Shown: positions 45,490-54,420, counted from the first letter of the stretch. The stretch is 64,000 nt of DNA from Pelagerythrobacter rhizovicinus (GCF_004135625.1 NZ_SDPV01000001.1:248001-312000); one strand, 5' to 3'. Made by a program: numbers and translations. The notes: generated by a model not told the origin, from the letters alone.

Positions 45490-45813
45490 TCAGCTCTCGC
45501 TCATCAACTGGCGCTTGGCCTCGACGGCTTTCTCGTCGAGCTTGGTGCGAATGTCGGCTTCGCTGACGTCGCATTCGGCGGCGGTGAGGTCGCCGAGCAG
45601 CTTACGGATCACGTCCTCATCGCCCGCTTCCTCGAAATCGGCCTGGACGACCGCCTTCTTGTAAGCATCGGCTTCCTCGGCGGTGAGGCCCATCAGGCCC
45701 GCGGCCCATTCGCCCAGCAGGCGGTTGCGCCGTGCCGCAACGCGGAACGCGGTTTCCCCGTCCATCGCAAACTTGGCTTCTTCCGCGCGCTCGCGATCCT
45801 TGAAATCGGTCAT
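45490..45813 (-). CDS. DUF1476 protein (ATP synthase zeta-type inhibitor)
   Basis: A 107-residue helical protein. MTDFKDRERAEEAKFAMDGETAFRVAARRNRLLGEWAA is the signature of DUF1476, characterised in Paracoccus denitrificans as the zeta inhibitor of F1-ATPase and largely restricted to alphaproteobacteria. ATG 45813 has GAGAGGACTCC before it; the longer frame to 46188 overlaps the quinone oxidoreductase. It leads the BolA-Grx4 genes. Confidence 0.92.
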   Translation of the reverse strand: MTDFKDRERAEEAKFAMDGETAFRVAARRNRLLGEWAAGLMGLTAEEADAYKKAVVQADFEEAGDEDVIRKLLGDLTAAECDVSEADIRTKLDEKAVEAKRQLMSES

Positions 45814-45899
45814 GGAGTCCTCTCGGGTTGGTTCGGTCGCCGAAATAGGCCGCCGCCGCCGCCCGGGCAAGCGCGCAGTGACCGGGCCGGTCCCGGCCC

Positions 45900-46898
45900 T
45901 CAGTCCATCGTCACCACGAGCTTGCCGACCGCCTGCCTGTTCTCCAGCTTGGCGATCGCCTCCCCGCCGCGTTCGAGCGGGAACGTCTCGGAGATCAGCG
46001 GGTCGATCCGGCCGGTCTTCAGCAGGTCGAACAGCTCGTCCACCTGAGCGCGGAACCGCTCGGGCTCGCGCGCGGTGAAGGCTCCCCAGAACACACCGCA
46101 GATGTCGCACGACTTCAGCAGCGTGAGGTTGAGCGGCATCTTCGCGATGCCCGCCGGGAAGCCGACCACCAGGAAGCGTCCCTCCCACGCGATCGCGCGC
46201 AGGGCCGGCTCCGAATACTGACCGCCGACGACGTCGTAGACGATGTTCGCGCCCTCGGGACCGCAGGCGGCCTTGAACGCGTTCGCCAGTTCCTTGCTGG
46301 CCGCCTTGTCCATCTCGCCCTTGGGATAGACGACCACCTCGTCCGCCCCGGCCTTGCGGGCGACTTCGCCCTTCTCCTCGCTGGAGACGGCGGCGATCAC
46401 CCGCGCGCCGTAGGCCTTGCCGAGCTCGACCGCCGAGAGCCCGACCCCGCCCGCCGCGCCGAGCACGAGCAGCACGTCGCCTTCCTTGATGTGGCCGCGA
46501 TCCTTGAGGCCGTGGATCGTCGTGCCGTAGGTCATCATCAGCGAGGCGGCCTTTTCGAACGGCACGCCTTCGGGCACTGCGAACATGCGCGCGGCCGGCA
46601 CGCAGACTTTCTCCGCCAGGCCGCCGTTGCCGATGCCGGCAAGAACGCGGTCGCCGACCTGCCAGCCCTCGACGCCTTCGCCGACCGCCTCGATCACGCC
46701 GGCGATCTCGCCGCCGGGCGCGTAGGGCCGCTCAGGCTTGAACTGGTAGAGGTCGCGGATCATCAGCGTGTCGGGGAAGTTGATCGCGCAGGCCTTCACG
46801 TCGACCAGCACCTGCCCCTTGGCCGGCTGCGGCACCTCCACTTCATCGAGCGTGAGTGTGTCGGGTCCGCCGACGGCGTGGGTGCGCAGGGCTTTCAT
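45900..46898 (-). CDS. Quinone oxidoreductase-type MDR (zeta-crystallin-like)
   Basis: NADPH-dependent medium-chain reductase of 332 residues without zinc ligands. It has [19 protein letters not shown], the signature [27 protein letters not shown] around residue 133, and [19 protein letters not shown], as in NADPH:quinone reductase and crotonyl-CoA-reductase-like MDRs. It overlaps leuD by four bases (ATGA), yet has no obvious link to leucine synthesis. Confidence 0.88.
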   Translation of the reverse strand: MKALRTHAVGGPDTLTLDEVEVPQPAKGQVLVDVKACAINFPDTLMIRDLYQFKPERPYAPGGEIAGVIEAVGEGVEGWQVGDRVLAGIGNGGLAEKVCVPAARMFAVPEGVPFEKAASLMMTYGTTIHGLKDRGHIKEGDVLLVLGAAGGVGLSAVELGKAYGARVIAAVSSEEKGEVARKAGADEVVVYPKGEMDKAASKELANAFKAACGPEGANIVYDVVGGQYSEPALRAIAWEGRFLVVGFPAGIAKMPLNLTLLKSCDICGVFWGAFTAREPERFRAQVDELFDLLKTGRIDPLISETFPLERGGEAIAKLENRQAVGKLVVTMD

Positions 46899-47497
46899 GC
46901 AGCTCTCTCCATAGGTTTTGCCAGCCAGGGCAGTTCCTGCGCCTGGCGCTTCTCGTAATCTGCGATTGCCGTGTCACGGGTAAGCGTGAGCCCGACTTCG
47001 TCGAGGCCTTCCAGCAGGCAGTGCTTGCGAAACGGATCGATCTCGAAAGTGAAGCGATCCTGGAAGCGCGTGGTGACGGTCTGGTTCTCGAGATCGATCG
47101 AGACCGGGTGCTCGCGCGCGACTTCGAGCAGGCGGTCGACCTGATCCTGCGGCAGGGCCACGGTCAGGATGCCGTTCTTGAACGCGTTGCCGCTGAAGAT
47201 GTCCGAGAAACTGGGCGCGATCACCGCGCGGATGCCGAGGTCGAGGATCGCCCAGGCCGCATGCTCGCGGCTCGAGCCGCAGCCGAAGTTGTCCCCCGCG
47301 ATCAGGATCGGCGCACCCGCGAATTCCGGATCGTCGAATACGTTGCCGGGCTGTGCGCGCACGGTCTCGAACGCGCCGCGGCCGAGGCCTTCGCGCGTCA
47401 CCGTCTTGAGCCAGTGGGCGGGAATGATCACGTCGGTGTCGACGTTCTTGGCGCCGAACGGGATCGCGCGGCCTTCGACGGTCGAGACCGGCTCCAT
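46895..47497 (-). CDS. leuD: 3-isopropylmalate dehydratase small subunit
   Basis: Swivel-domain subunit (200 residues) that pairs with LeuC to isomerise 2-isopropylmalate to 3-isopropylmalate in leucine synthesis. Signatures are [16 protein letters not shown], the [22 protein letters not shown] loop and [22 protein letters not shown] 47497 overlaps the small upstream gene's TGA (TGATG). It is 2.0 kb downstream of leuC with four genes between, whereas these two are usually neighbours. Confidence 0.95.
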   Translation of the reverse strand: MEPVSTVEGRAIPFGAKNVDTDVIIPAHWLKTVTREGLGRGAFETVRAQPGNVFDDPEFAGAPILIAGDNFGCGSSREHAAWAILDLGIRAVIAPSFSDIFSGNAFKNGILTVALPQDQVDRLLEVAREHPVSIDLENQTVTTRFQDRFTFEIDPFRKHCLLEGLDEVGLTLTRDTAIADYEKRQAQELPWLAKPMERAA

Positions 47498-47667
47498 CAA
47501 TCGGTCTCGGGCTTTTCGCCCGAGGGGATCGGTCCGGGCTGGGTCGGCTTGTTCTTGGGCTTGCGCTTGGAAGCGTAAAGCAGTGCGGCCGCGATAGCCG
47601 CCGATCCGATCGCCGCGCCCGCCAGCGCCGCCTTCCCGCCGAGCGATGTGGGGAGTTTCTTGGTCAT
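47497..47667 (-). CDS. Small predicted membrane protein, 56 residues
   Basis: A short open frame with a basic start ([12 protein letters not shown]), one hydrophobic helix ([20 protein letters not shown]) and a Lys/Pro-rich tail ([20 protein letters not shown]). Its TGA overlaps the leuD ATG by one base, so translation coupling is likely. It resembles single-pass small membrane proteins of isopropylmalate-isomerase operons in sphingomonads in position, but I do not recognise a family. Confidence 0.65.
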   Translation of the reverse strand: MTKKLPTSLGGKAALAGAAIGSAAIAAALLYASKRKPKNKPTQPGPIPSGEKPETD

Positions 47668-47706
47668 GCCGCTCTCATGCGAGGCCTGCGGATTCTTGGC
47701 AAGGGG

Positions 47707-48195
47707 TCAGGCGAGGAAATCGGCTAGGCGCGCCCAAAGGCGCTCTTTCTCCGCCAGCGGCATGGCGGCGTAGGCGGGGGAGGAGGAGGGCAGGTCGATC
47801 AGCGCCAGATCGCTGCCGGCGAGCTGTGGCCGGCCGATCGCGGCGCTCTTGCGGCCGTTGAAGGCGACGGCGCGCAGATCGGGCAGCGTGGCGACGAGCT
47901 CGCCAAGCGGCGCGTGCTCCGCCTCGCGGATAGCCGCGTCGCCGCTGCCGGTGCGCTCGGCCGACGCCACCGTGTCCCACAGCGCGATCCGGTGCGTCAT
48001 AAGGGTTTCGAGCCGATCGTCATAGTCGAGCCCCACCAGATCCACGCCGATCGCGCGGCCGACGAGGTGCCAGAACCGGTTCTGCGGATGCGCGTAATAC
48101 CGCCGCGCGGCGAGCGAGGCTTCGCCCGGCAGGCTGCCGAGGATCAGCACCCGCGCATCGGGCGCGGCGACCGCGGCGAAGGCGGACTTGCGCAC
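47707..48195 (-). CDS. DNA-deoxyinosine glycosylase (UDG superfamily family 6)
   Basis: A 162-residue glycosylase that removes deaminated bases such as hypoxanthine from DNA. LILGSLPGEASLAARRYYAHPQNRFWHLVGRA is the strongly conserved beginning of hypoxanthine-DNA glycosylases in the MUG-like superfamily, and LPSSSPAYAAM carries the second substrate loop. It lies two bases after the MBL-fold gene, inside the leuC-leuD interval. Confidence 0.88.
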   Translation of the reverse strand: MRKSAFAAVAAPDARVLILGSLPGEASLAARRYYAHPQNRFWHLVGRAIGVDLVGLDYDDRLETLMTHRIALWDTVASAERTGSGDAAIREAEHAPLGELVATLPDLRAVAFNGRKSAAIGRPQLAGSDLALIDLPSSSPAYAAMPLAEKERLWARLADFLA

Positions 48196-48197
48196 GG

Positions 48198-49019
48198 TCA
48201 GTGGGCGGCCTTCGGAAACGCGGGCAGCTTGGCGACGTCGGCCGGTTCGTGCTGGATGATCACCTTCGCGCCCAGGTTCTTCGCCATCTTCTTGAAGCGG
48301 TCGAACGACGCGAGCGTATCGGCCCGGCCGGTGTTGTAGGTGGGCACTCCTTCACGTTCGTAATTCGCAGTGAAATGCGCAAGGTCGCCGGTGAGGAGCA
48401 CCGGTCCGCTCTCCGGCAGACGGACGAGCAGCGAATGATGCCCCGGCGTGTGACCTGGTGTGGCGAGGATTTTCACGCTGCGGTCGCCGAACACGTCCTT
48501 GTCGCCGGCGAATGCCTCGACCTTCGCCTTGCCCGACACCCAGGCGGGAAAGTGCGCGGGATTGGCGTTGCCGAGCGGCGGATCGTGCGTGATCGCCTGC
48601 CAGTCCTCCTTGCCGATCAGCAGGGTCGCCTGCGGGAAATCCTTCGCCTGGCCGGTGTGGTCGTAGTGGTAATGGCTGATGCCGACGAACTCGATGTCCG
48701 CGGGGGCGATGCCGAGCTGCGCCAACTGGTCGACCAGAGTGCGGTCGAGAAAGAAGCCTCCGTCGGGATCTCCGCTGGTGGCCGGGTCGATGCCCGTGTC
48801 CCAGATCATCAGCCGCTCGCCGTGCCGGATGAGATAGCACGATCCGACGATGGCCTTCTTCATACCGTCCGCGCCGCCGGTGTCGTCGAACGAGTCGAGC
48901 GGCCAGGGTTCGGTCGCGCGCCCGCAGTCGAGACGGGTGAGGCTTACGTCGGGCGCGGGTTCGGCAGCAGTTGCGATGATTGAGGTGCAGGCGAGTGCGA
49001 CGGCCAGAATGCGTTTCAT
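48198..49019 (-). CDS. MBL-fold metallohydrolase (N-acyl homoserine lactonase-like)
   Basis: A 273-residue metallo-beta-lactamase-fold hydrolase with signal peptide (ILAVALACTSIIATAAEP), so probably periplasmic or secreted. Zinc ligands are in FVGISHYHYDHTGQA (HxHxDH), ILATPGHTPGHHSLL and VLLTGDLAHF, with a C-terminal KVIIQHEPAD His. It is related to AiiA-type lactonases; the substrate is not determined. ATG 49019 gives the signal peptide; the open frame upstream is not. Confidence 0.85.
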   Translation of the reverse strand: MKRILAVALACTSIIATAAEPAPDVSLTRLDCGRATEPWPLDSFDDTGGADGMKKAIVGSCYLIRHGERLMIWDTGIDPATSGDPDGGFFLDRTLVDQLAQLGIAPADIEFVGISHYHYDHTGQAKDFPQATLLIGKEDWQAITHDPPLGNANPAHFPAWVSGKAKVEAFAGDKDVFGDRSVKILATPGHTPGHHSLLVRLPESGPVLLTGDLAHFTANYEREGVPTYNTGRADTLASFDRFKKMAKNLGAKVIIQHEPADVAKLPAFPKAAH

Positions 49020-49073
49020 CGGCTTGTTTCTCCCTGCCCCTGGTTGTGGCGTGCAGGGCGCTGGGGTCAAGCG

Positions 49074-49478
49074 TCAGAAGGCCTTGCCGTCGCCGATGTG
49101 ACCGGTGCCCGTCTCGATGAACTCGTCATCCTCGTCGAATACGCAGCGGCCGTCCTGATAGCTCACCGCGACGCCGTCCAGCTCGTCCTGCACGAACAGG
49201 CGCGTGTTGACGCCGATACGGTCCAGCGGGTGCGCGCCGCTGGCGGTATAGTGCGTGGTCGCGCCGCAGCGCGGGCAGAAATGGAGCACGAGCCAGGGGT
49301 CGTCGAGGTCCTCGCGCGAATAGCCTGCGACGTCGCCGTCGACCTTCACCTCGGCCGGATCGAAATAGCCCCATGCCGCGCCCGAACTGCGGCACAGGCG
49401 GCAATTGCAGATGCCGATCCCGTCCGGCGTGCCGGGTATTTCGATCCGCACGCGGCGGCAGAGGCAGTGCCCGATCAC
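49074..49478 (-). CDS. GFA-family zinc protein
   Basis: A 134-residue protein of the glutathione-dependent formaldehyde-activating (GFA) family, now mostly viewed as a general zinc-binding fold. The Cys set is [24 protein letters not shown] and [16 protein letters not shown] 49478 overlaps the leuC stop (GTGA), so the two are coupled. Enzyme activity is uncertain. Confidence 0.85.
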   Translation of the reverse strand: MIGHCLCRRVRIEIPGTPDGIGICNCRLCRSSGAAWGYFDPAEVKVDGDVAGYSREDLDDPWLVLHFCPRCGATTHYTASGAHPLDRIGVNTRLFVQDELDGVAVSYQDGRCVFDEDDEFIETGTGHIGDGKAF

Positions 49479-50905
49479 GTCAGCTCGCGCACGTCCGTCA
49501 GGCGGCCGGTTACCGCGGCGGCGGCGGCCATGGCGGGGCTCATCAGGTGGGTGCGGGCACCGGGGCCCTGCCGGCCGACGAAGTTGCGGTTGCTGGTCGA
49601 GGCGCAGCGCTCGCCCGCCGGGACCTTGTCCGGGTTCATCGCGAGGCAGGCTGAGCAGCCCGGCTCGCGCCATTCGAAGCCGGCGTCGGTGAAGACCGTG
49701 TCCAGCCCCTCGGCCTCGGCCTGGTGCTTTACCAGCCCCGATCCCGGGACGACGATCGCCCACCGCACGCCCTCGGCCTTGTGCCGGCCGCGCAGGACCG
49801 CGGCGGCGGCGCGCAAGTCCTCGATCCGGCTGTTGGTGCAGCTGCCGATGAAGACGTTCTCGATCGCCACGTCGGCGAGGCGCTGGCCGGGCTCGAGGCC
49901 CATATAGGCCAGGCTCTTGCGCGCGGCTTCCTGCTTGGAGGGGGCGGCAAAGCTTTCCGGGGCGGGGATGGTGCCGCCGATCGGGGCCACATCCTCCGGG
50001 CTGGTGCCCCAGGTGACGGTCGGCGCGACTTCGCGGGCGTCGATCACCACCGATTTGTCGAACACGGCGCCCTCGTCGGTCCGCAGCGTGCGCCACCAGG
50101 CGACGGCGCGGTCCCACTCCTCGCCCTTGGGGGCATAGGGGCGGCCTTTCAGGTATTCGAAGGTGACATCGTCCGGCGCGATCAGGCCGGCGCGAGCGCC
50201 GCCCTCGATGCTCATGTTGCAGACGGTGAGGCGGCCTTCGACGCTCATCTGCTCGAACACGCGGCCGCGGTATTCGATCACGTGGCCGGTGCCGCCGGCG
50301 GTGCCGATCACGCCGATCACGTGCAGGATCAGGTCCTTGGGGGTGATCCCGGGGCCGAGATCGCCCTCGACGCGGACCTCCATCGTCTTCGAGCGCGTGA
50401 GCAGCAGGGTCTGCGTGGCGAGCACGTGCTCAACCTCGCTGGTGCCGATGCCGAAGGCGAGCGCGCCGATCCCGCCGTGCGCGGCGGTGTGGCTGTCGCC
50501 GCAGACGATCGTCGCGCCGGGGAGGGAGAAGCCCTGCTCGGGCCCGACGACGTGGACGATGCCCTGCTCAGGTGCGGTCGCGCCGATGTAACGGATGCCG
50601 AAATCGGGCGCGTTGCGCTCGAGTGCGGCGAGCTGGGCGGCGCTCTGCGGGTCGGCGATCGGGATCGCGTTGCCGGCCGCGTCGAGCCGCGCCGTGGTCG
50701 GCAGGTTGTGGTCGGGCACGGCGAGCGTGAGGTCCGGGCGGCGGACGGTGCGGCCGGTGGTGCGCAGCGCCTCGAATGCCTGCGGGCTGGTGACTTCGTG
50801 GACCAGGTGGCGGTCGATGAAGATCAGGCTGGTGCCGTCGTCGCGGGTCTCGACGACGTGCGCGTCCCAGATCTTTTCATAGAGCGTGCGGGGGGCGTTG
50901 GGCAT
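49475..50905 (-). CDS. leuC: 3-isopropylmalate dehydratase large subunit
   Basis: Catalytic subunit (476 residues) holding a [4Fe-4S] cluster. Signatures are [32 protein letters not shown] with the first cluster Cys-containing region, [17 protein letters not shown] with the second and [31 protein letters not shown] with the third cluster Cys. It is first in a leftward operon that ends with leuD; ATG 50905 agrees with the family start. Confidence 0.96.
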   Translation of the reverse strand: MPNAPRTLYEKIWDAHVVETRDDGTSLIFIDRHLVHEVTSPQAFEALRTTGRTVRRPDLTLAVPDHNLPTTARLDAAGNAIPIADPQSAAQLAALERNAPDFGIRYIGATAPEQGIVHVVGPEQGFSLPGATIVCGDSHTAAHGGIGALAFGIGTSEVEHVLATQTLLLTRSKTMEVRVEGDLGPGITPKDLILHVIGVIGTAGGTGHVIEYRGRVFEQMSVEGRLTVCNMSIEGGARAGLIAPDDVTFEYLKGRPYAPKGEEWDRAVAWWRTLRTDEGAVFDKSVVIDAREVAPTVTWGTSPEDVAPIGGTIPAPESFAAPSKQEAARKSLAYMGLEPGQRLADVAIENVFIGSCTNSRIEDLRAAAAVLRGRHKAEGVRWAIVVPGSGLVKHQAEAEGLDTVFTDAGFEWREPGCSACLAMNPDKVPAGERCASTSNRNFVGRQGPGARTHLMSPAMAAAAAVTGRLTDVRELT

Positions 50906-50952
50906 GATTGCCGGGCTATGCCCGCATCTGGCGCCCGACAAGATGGGAAAAC

Positions 50953-51020
50953 TTGAGCGCGCTCAAGGATCGCCGTGGCGCGCGCGGCGTTTTACCCTGA
51001 GATTTGCAATGCAATTGCAA
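50953..51020. promoter_or_regulatory. Two operator-like palindromes between leuC and the thioesterase
   Basis: TTGAGCGCGCTCAA (50953-50966) is a perfect 14-base palindrome, and TTGCAAT-GCA-ATTGCAA (51004-51020) a perfect 7-base inverted repeat with a 3-base spacer. They lie between divergent leuC and thioesterase genes. They may serve two separate regulators; neither resembles a site I can name. Confidence 0.45.
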
Positions 51021-51043
51021 CGGAAATCTGATAGCTTACACCC

Positions 51044-51445
51044 ATGTCAGCAAGGTCATTCGCATTTCCGATCAAGGTCCAGCCCGCCGATATCGATTTC
51101 ATGGGGCACGTGAACAACGCGCGCTATCTCGGCTGGGTGCAGGACGCGGTGCTCGCGCACTGGCGCAAGCTCGCCCCGTCGGACGAGGTGGCGAGCAAGG
51201 CCTGGGTCGCGCTCAAGCACGAGATCACCTACCGCAAGCCCGCCTTCCTCGAGGACGACGTGATCGCGCGCACCGTGCTGGAAAGCATCAAGGGCGCGCG
51301 GGCGTTCTACTCCACCGTGATCCACCGCGGGGAGGAAGTGCTGGCCGAAGTGAAATCGAGCTGGTGCTGCATCGACGCCGAGACCCTGCGCCCGGCGCGG
51401 ATCGGCGAGGACATCTCGCGGTTCTTCTTTCCCAAGGACGACTAG
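51044..51445 (+). CDS. 4-hydroxybenzoyl-CoA thioesterase family (hotdog) protein
   Basis: A 133-residue hotdog-fold acyl-CoA thioesterase. VQPADIDFMGHVNNARYLGWVQDAVLAHW is the classic DxxGHVNNxxY active-site segment, with Asp and the GHVNN turn. It is presumably cytoplasmic. ATG 51044 precedes crtZ by 18 bases, so both may be in one transcript. Confidence 0.9.
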   Translation: MSARSFAFPIKVQPADIDFMGHVNNARYLGWVQDAVLAHWRKLAPSDEVASKAWVALKHEITYRKPAFLEDDVIARTVLESIKGARAFYSTVIHRGEEVLAEVKSSWCCIDAETLRPARIGEDISRFFFPKDD

Positions 51446-51463
51446 GATATAACCGCGCTCGTC

Positions 51464-51997
51464 ATGAGCGTGATCGTGCCTGCCCTGATCGTCCCAACCC
51501 TGATCGTCCTCGCGACCGTGGTCGCGATGGAGGGGGTCGCCTGGGCGAGCCACAAGTACGTCATGCACGGGTTCGGCTGGGCCTGGCACCGCGATCATCA
51601 CGAGCCGCACGGCAAGGTGCTGGAGAAGAACGACCGCTTTGCCCTCGTTGGCGCGGCGCTGAGCATCGCGATGTTCGCGCTCGGCAGCCCGATGGTCATG
51701 GGCAAGGGCGCGTGGTGGCCGGGCACGTGGATCGGGCTGGGCGTGCTGATCTACGGCGTGATCTACACGCTGGTGCACGACGGGCTGGTCCACCAGCGCT
51801 ATTTCCGGTGGGTGCCGAAGCGCGGCTATGCCCGGCGGCTGGTCCAGGCGCACAAGCTCCACCACGCGACCGTCGGCAAGGAGGGCGGGGTCAGCTTCGG
51901 CTTCGTCTTCGCCCGCGATCCGGTCAGGCTGAAGGCGGAGCTGAAACGCCAGCGCGAGGCTGGGCGGGCGGCGCTGCGCGAGAGCGCCCGGGCCTGA
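51464..51997 (+). CDS. crtZ: Beta-carotene hydroxylase CrtZ
   Basis: A 177-residue inner-membrane di-iron hydroxylase that converts beta-carotene to zeaxanthin. The four His boxes are HKYVMH, HRDHHEPH, HDGLVHQR and HKLHHA, in the order and spacing of CrtZ. Hydrophobic segments include IVPTLIVLATVVAMEGVAWA and WIGLGVLIYGVIYTLV. It fits the yellow-orange pigment common in Erythrobacteraceae. Confidence 0.93.
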   Translation: MSVIVPALIVPTLIVLATVVAMEGVAWASHKYVMHGFGWAWHRDHHEPHGKVLEKNDRFALVGAALSIAMFALGSPMVMGKGAWWPGTWIGLGVLIYGVIYTLVHDGLVHQRYFRWVPKRGYARRLVQAHKLHHATVGKEGGVSFGFVFARDPVRLKAELKRQREAGRAALRESARA

Positions 51998-52000
51998 GCC

Positions 52001-52828
52001 TCAGTCCAGCCGCACGCCGAGGCTGACGCCAGCGCCGATGTCCGTCGGACCATTCACCCCCGCGGAACCGTATACGCCGAGCGACAGCCCGCTCCCCAGC
52101 GCGGTGTTGACCCCGCCGAAGACCCGCTGCTGATCGTCCACCAGTCCGCTGGCGTTCTCCTCGTAGCTGTAGCCCAAGTGAGCCGAGGCCGACCTGCCGA
52201 GGCGAACCGCGGCGCCGGCATGGCCGGCAAGCGTGTCCTCCAGATCGTATTCGGCCGGATCGCCGACTTTGGTATAGCTCATCCCCGCGAACGGCGTCAC
52301 CGCTCCGACCGTCTTGGAAAGATCGGCGCCGACCCGGTAATCGGTCTTGCCGGTGCCGAGGCCCTTCTCGGTCGAGGCGGTCGGAAGCTTCATCCCGCCG
52401 TTCAGCGAGGCGTTCAGGCCGCGGATCGGAAGCTGGTAGGCCGCATCGACCCGCACGTCGCCGATCCCCTCGCGCGTGCTGACTTCGGGCGGTCCGGCCG
52501 GGTCGGCGAGGATGGGGAGGCCGAGCGGACCGCTTGGCACCACCACGTCTCCCGGCGCCTTGACGCGCATGTAGGGGACCTGCGCGGTAACGCGCACGCG
52601 CCCGGCCGTCACTTGTGCGGCGATGGGAATCGAGAACTTCTCGACCTTGCGCCCGTCGTTCAGCTCGATCTCCTGGAATTCCGCGCCGGTGAAGAATTCC
52701 ACCGCGGTGTTGCCCCCTTCGGAACTGGCCTCGGGTTTCACCTCCTCGCGCTGCTGTGCGGGGAGCGGCGCGGCGAGGAGGAGCAAGGGGAGGGGCAGCA
52801 GGCAAGCGCGAAGGTTAGGCAAGATCAT
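52001..52828 (-). CDS. Outer-membrane beta-barrel protein, MetA/transporter-like
   Basis: A 275-residue predicted outer-membrane protein. The signal peptide (LLPLPLLLLAAPLPAQ) precedes alternating beta-barrel strands ending LGVRLD. It resembles the transporter annotated in phenol-degradation (MetA) clusters, with AQVPYMRVKAPGDVVVPSG. Ligand is unknown. ATG 52828 gives the full signal. Confidence 0.7.
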   Translation of the reverse strand: MILPNLRACLLPLPLLLLAAPLPAQQREEVKPEASSEGGNTAVEFFTGAEFQEIELNDGRKVEKFSIPIAAQVTAGRVRVTAQVPYMRVKAPGDVVVPSGPLGLPILADPAGPPEVSTREGIGDVRVDAAYQLPIRGLNASLNGGMKLPTASTEKGLGTGKTDYRVGADLSKTVGAVTPFAGMSYTKVGDPAEYDLEDTLAGHAGAAVRLGRSASAHLGYSYEENASGLVDDQQRVFGGVNTALGSGLSLGVYGSAGVNGPTDIGAGVSLGVRLD

Positions 52829-52912
52829 CGTCTCCGATCGGCAGAACAGGTTCCGATCGGACAACGGATGGCGGCCGCGGTTTAATCCGCCCGGGTGCGC
52901 CGCGCCGCCGCT

Positions 52913-53260
52913 TTATTCGTTGCGGGTGGCGATCCAGCCGCCCGCGATGACGAGGACCGCGATCGAGATCCAGTACCAGGGATGGCCGAGCGTGTACCAG
53001 GTGAACACCGCGCCGACCGTCATCGCGCCGATCGCCATCGTCTTCGCCCGGCGGGATATCGCGCGCCGTTCGCGCCAGTCGCGCACTTGTGGGCCCCAGT
53101 GCGGATGGTCGAGGATGCGCTGCTCCCACTCGGGATTGCTGCGCGCGAAGCAATAGACCGCCAGCAGCAGGAACGGCACCGTGGGCATGATCGGCAGGAA
53201 CGCGCCGACCGCCCCGAGCCCGACCGCGAGGACGCCGCCCGCCAGGAAGAGGCGGCGCAT
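52913..53260 (-). CDS. DUF454 (YbaN) family inner-membrane protein
   Basis: A 115-residue membrane protein. RRLFLAGGVLAVGLGAVGAFLPIMPTVPFLLLAVYCFARSNP is the family signature: a long hydrophobic pair followed by CFARSN. A second hydrophobic pair lies at the C-terminus (AIGAMTVGAVFTWYTL and WYWISIAVLVIAGGWIA). Function is unknown for the family. Confidence 0.9.
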   Translation of the reverse strand: MRRLFLAGGVLAVGLGAVGAFLPIMPTVPFLLLAVYCFARSNPEWEQRILDHPHWGPQVRDWRERRAISRRAKTMAIGAMTVGAVFTWYTLGHPWYWISIAVLVIAGGWIATRNE

Positions 53261-53261
53261 G

Positions 53262-53669
53262 TCAGCCGGCCGCGATCCGCGCGGCGTGATCCTTCACCAG
53301 CGCGATCATGTTGGGCACGCCCTGCGTGCGGTTCGAGCTGAGCTGGTTCTTGAGATCGAACGGCGCGAGCGCCGCCGTGACGTCCATTGCGGCGACTTCG
53401 TCTGCCGGCTTGTCCTGCACCGCGGCAATCACCAGCGCGACGATCCCCTTGGTGATCGCGGCATTGCTGTCGGCGAGGAAGTGCAGGCGTCCCGCATCGC
53501 TTGTGGGGTAGACCCAGACCGCGGCGGAGCAGCCGCGCACCAGCGTGGCGTCGGTCTTGAGCGCGTCGGGCATGGGGTCGAGTTCGCGGCCCAGCTCGAT
53601 CAGCAGGCGATAGCGTTCGTCCCCTTCGAGGAACTCGTATTCTTCGCGGATGTCGTCGAGGGTGCGCAT
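53262..53669 (-). CDS. sufE: SufE family sulfur acceptor protein
   Basis: A 135-residue SufE-like protein that takes persulfide sulfur from a cysteine desulfurase. The active Cys is in LVRGCSAAVWV, with the DLKNQLSSNRTQGVPNMIALVK C-terminal motif. ATG 53669 is chosen; the frame open to 53792 reads through a repeat element. There is one base between it and the downstream DUF454 gene. Confidence 0.92.
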   Translation of the reverse strand: MRTLDDIREEYEFLEGDERYRLLIELGRELDPMPDALKTDATLVRGCSAAVWVYPTSDAGRLHFLADSNAAITKGIVALVIAAVQDKPADEVAAMDVTAALAPFDLKNQLSSNRTQGVPNMIALVKDHAARIAAG

Positions 53670-53757
53670 GACGGGGCAGTTAGGGGGGCGAGGGCGAAAA
53701 CGAAAGCCCTGGCAGCGGAGCGTTGTTGGGGGAGGGGAGTGGACTCCCGTTTTCTCC

Positions 53758-53835
53758 GTCATCCCAGCGAAAGCTGGGATCGCTGGCCGCAAGGCGAAGC
53801 ATACTGAGAGCGACCCCAGCTTTCGCTGGGGTGAC
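53758..53835. repeat. REP-like inverted repeat pair
   Basis: GTCATCCCAGCGAAAGCTGGGATC (start of unit 1, 53758-53781) is a hairpin built around CCCAGCGAAAGCTGGG. Unit 2 (53812-53835) is its reverse complement with two compensated changes (CCCCAGCTTTCGCTGGGG core). The 30-base spacer is plain. This matches the dispersed palindromic elements common in sphingomonads and other alphaproteobacteria and sits in the only large intergenic gap before the psp operon. Confidence 0.8.
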
Positions 53836-53874
53836 GGCGATTTTACCTCAGCTTCGCTGACTTCGTTCGATGGC

Positions 53875-54117
53875 CTACAGGTCCACTCCGCTGGCGATCG
53901 CTTCGAGCCTGCGGATGCGTTCTTTCAGATCGGCAATCTCGATCCGTGCGCCGCCCATTTGCGCACCACCCTCGATCTCGCGCACGGGCCGCGCCCCGAC
54001 CCGGTCGAGCTCGCGCTCCTTGAGAGTCAGCCAGCCCTGCCAGCCGCGCAGGGCGGCGAGCGCAACGATGCCGATGGCGACGAGCGCTGCGGCGGCGAGG
54101 ATGATCTGTTCGCTCAT
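53875..54117 (-). CDS. PspB-like membrane/coiled-coil protein 5 (last of psp operon)
   Basis: An 80-residue protein with an N-terminal transmembrane helix (QIILAAAALVAIGIVALAAL) and a coiled-coil tail ending EIADLKERIRRLEAIASGV. It is a shortened PspB-like copy: the LExI core is present but the trailing VTDRGYxLxxEIxxLR part is missing. ATG 54117 is chosen over TTG 54123. It is 42 bases downstream of the preceding copy. Confidence 0.75.
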   Translation of the reverse strand: MSEQIILAAAALVAIGIVALAALRGWQGWLTLKERELDRVGARPVREIEGGAQMGGARIEIADLKERIRRLEAIASGVDL

Positions 54118-54159
54118 GTGCAATGCTCCTTTCCCTGCGTGCCCGATCGCTCGGCCGCT

Positions 54160-54420
54160 CTACTTGTCTCTCAGTCGTTCGATCTCGTCGGCGATCGCCT
54201 TCGCCTCGCGCCCGTCCACGGTGATCTGTTCGAGCACCTTGATCCGTTCGCGCAGTTCCTCGATCTCGCGCCGGGCTTCGGGGTCCGGCGGCGAGGCGGC
54301 AATTGCGTCGCCGTCCGCGCTTCTGCGCCGCTTCCACCGGCGCTGGTCGCGGCGCGAGGTGACGATTTGCACGAATCCCCAGATGGCCACGATCACGACC
54401 ATTGCCGTCCAGAAGCTCAT
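54160..54420 (-). CDS. PspB-like membrane/coiled-coil protein 4
   Basis: An 86-residue protein. A hydrophobic helix (AMVVIVAIWGFVQIVT) leads into a basic patch and a coiled coil ending ERIKVLEQITVDGREAKAIADEIERLRDK, a variant of the LExIVTDxGY...EIxxLR module. ATG 54420 overlaps the preceding copy's stop (ATGA). Confidence 0.78.
   Translation of the reverse strand: MSFWTAMVVIVAIWGFVQIVTSRRDQRRWKRRRSADGDAIAASPPDPEARREIEELRERIKVLEQITVDGREAKAIADEIERLRDK

Noticed and set aside
53670-53792. N-terminal extension of SufE to 53792
   Set aside because: The extra residues (MRPAIPAFAGMTEKT) are a typical translation of a REP-like palindrome, not protein sequence.
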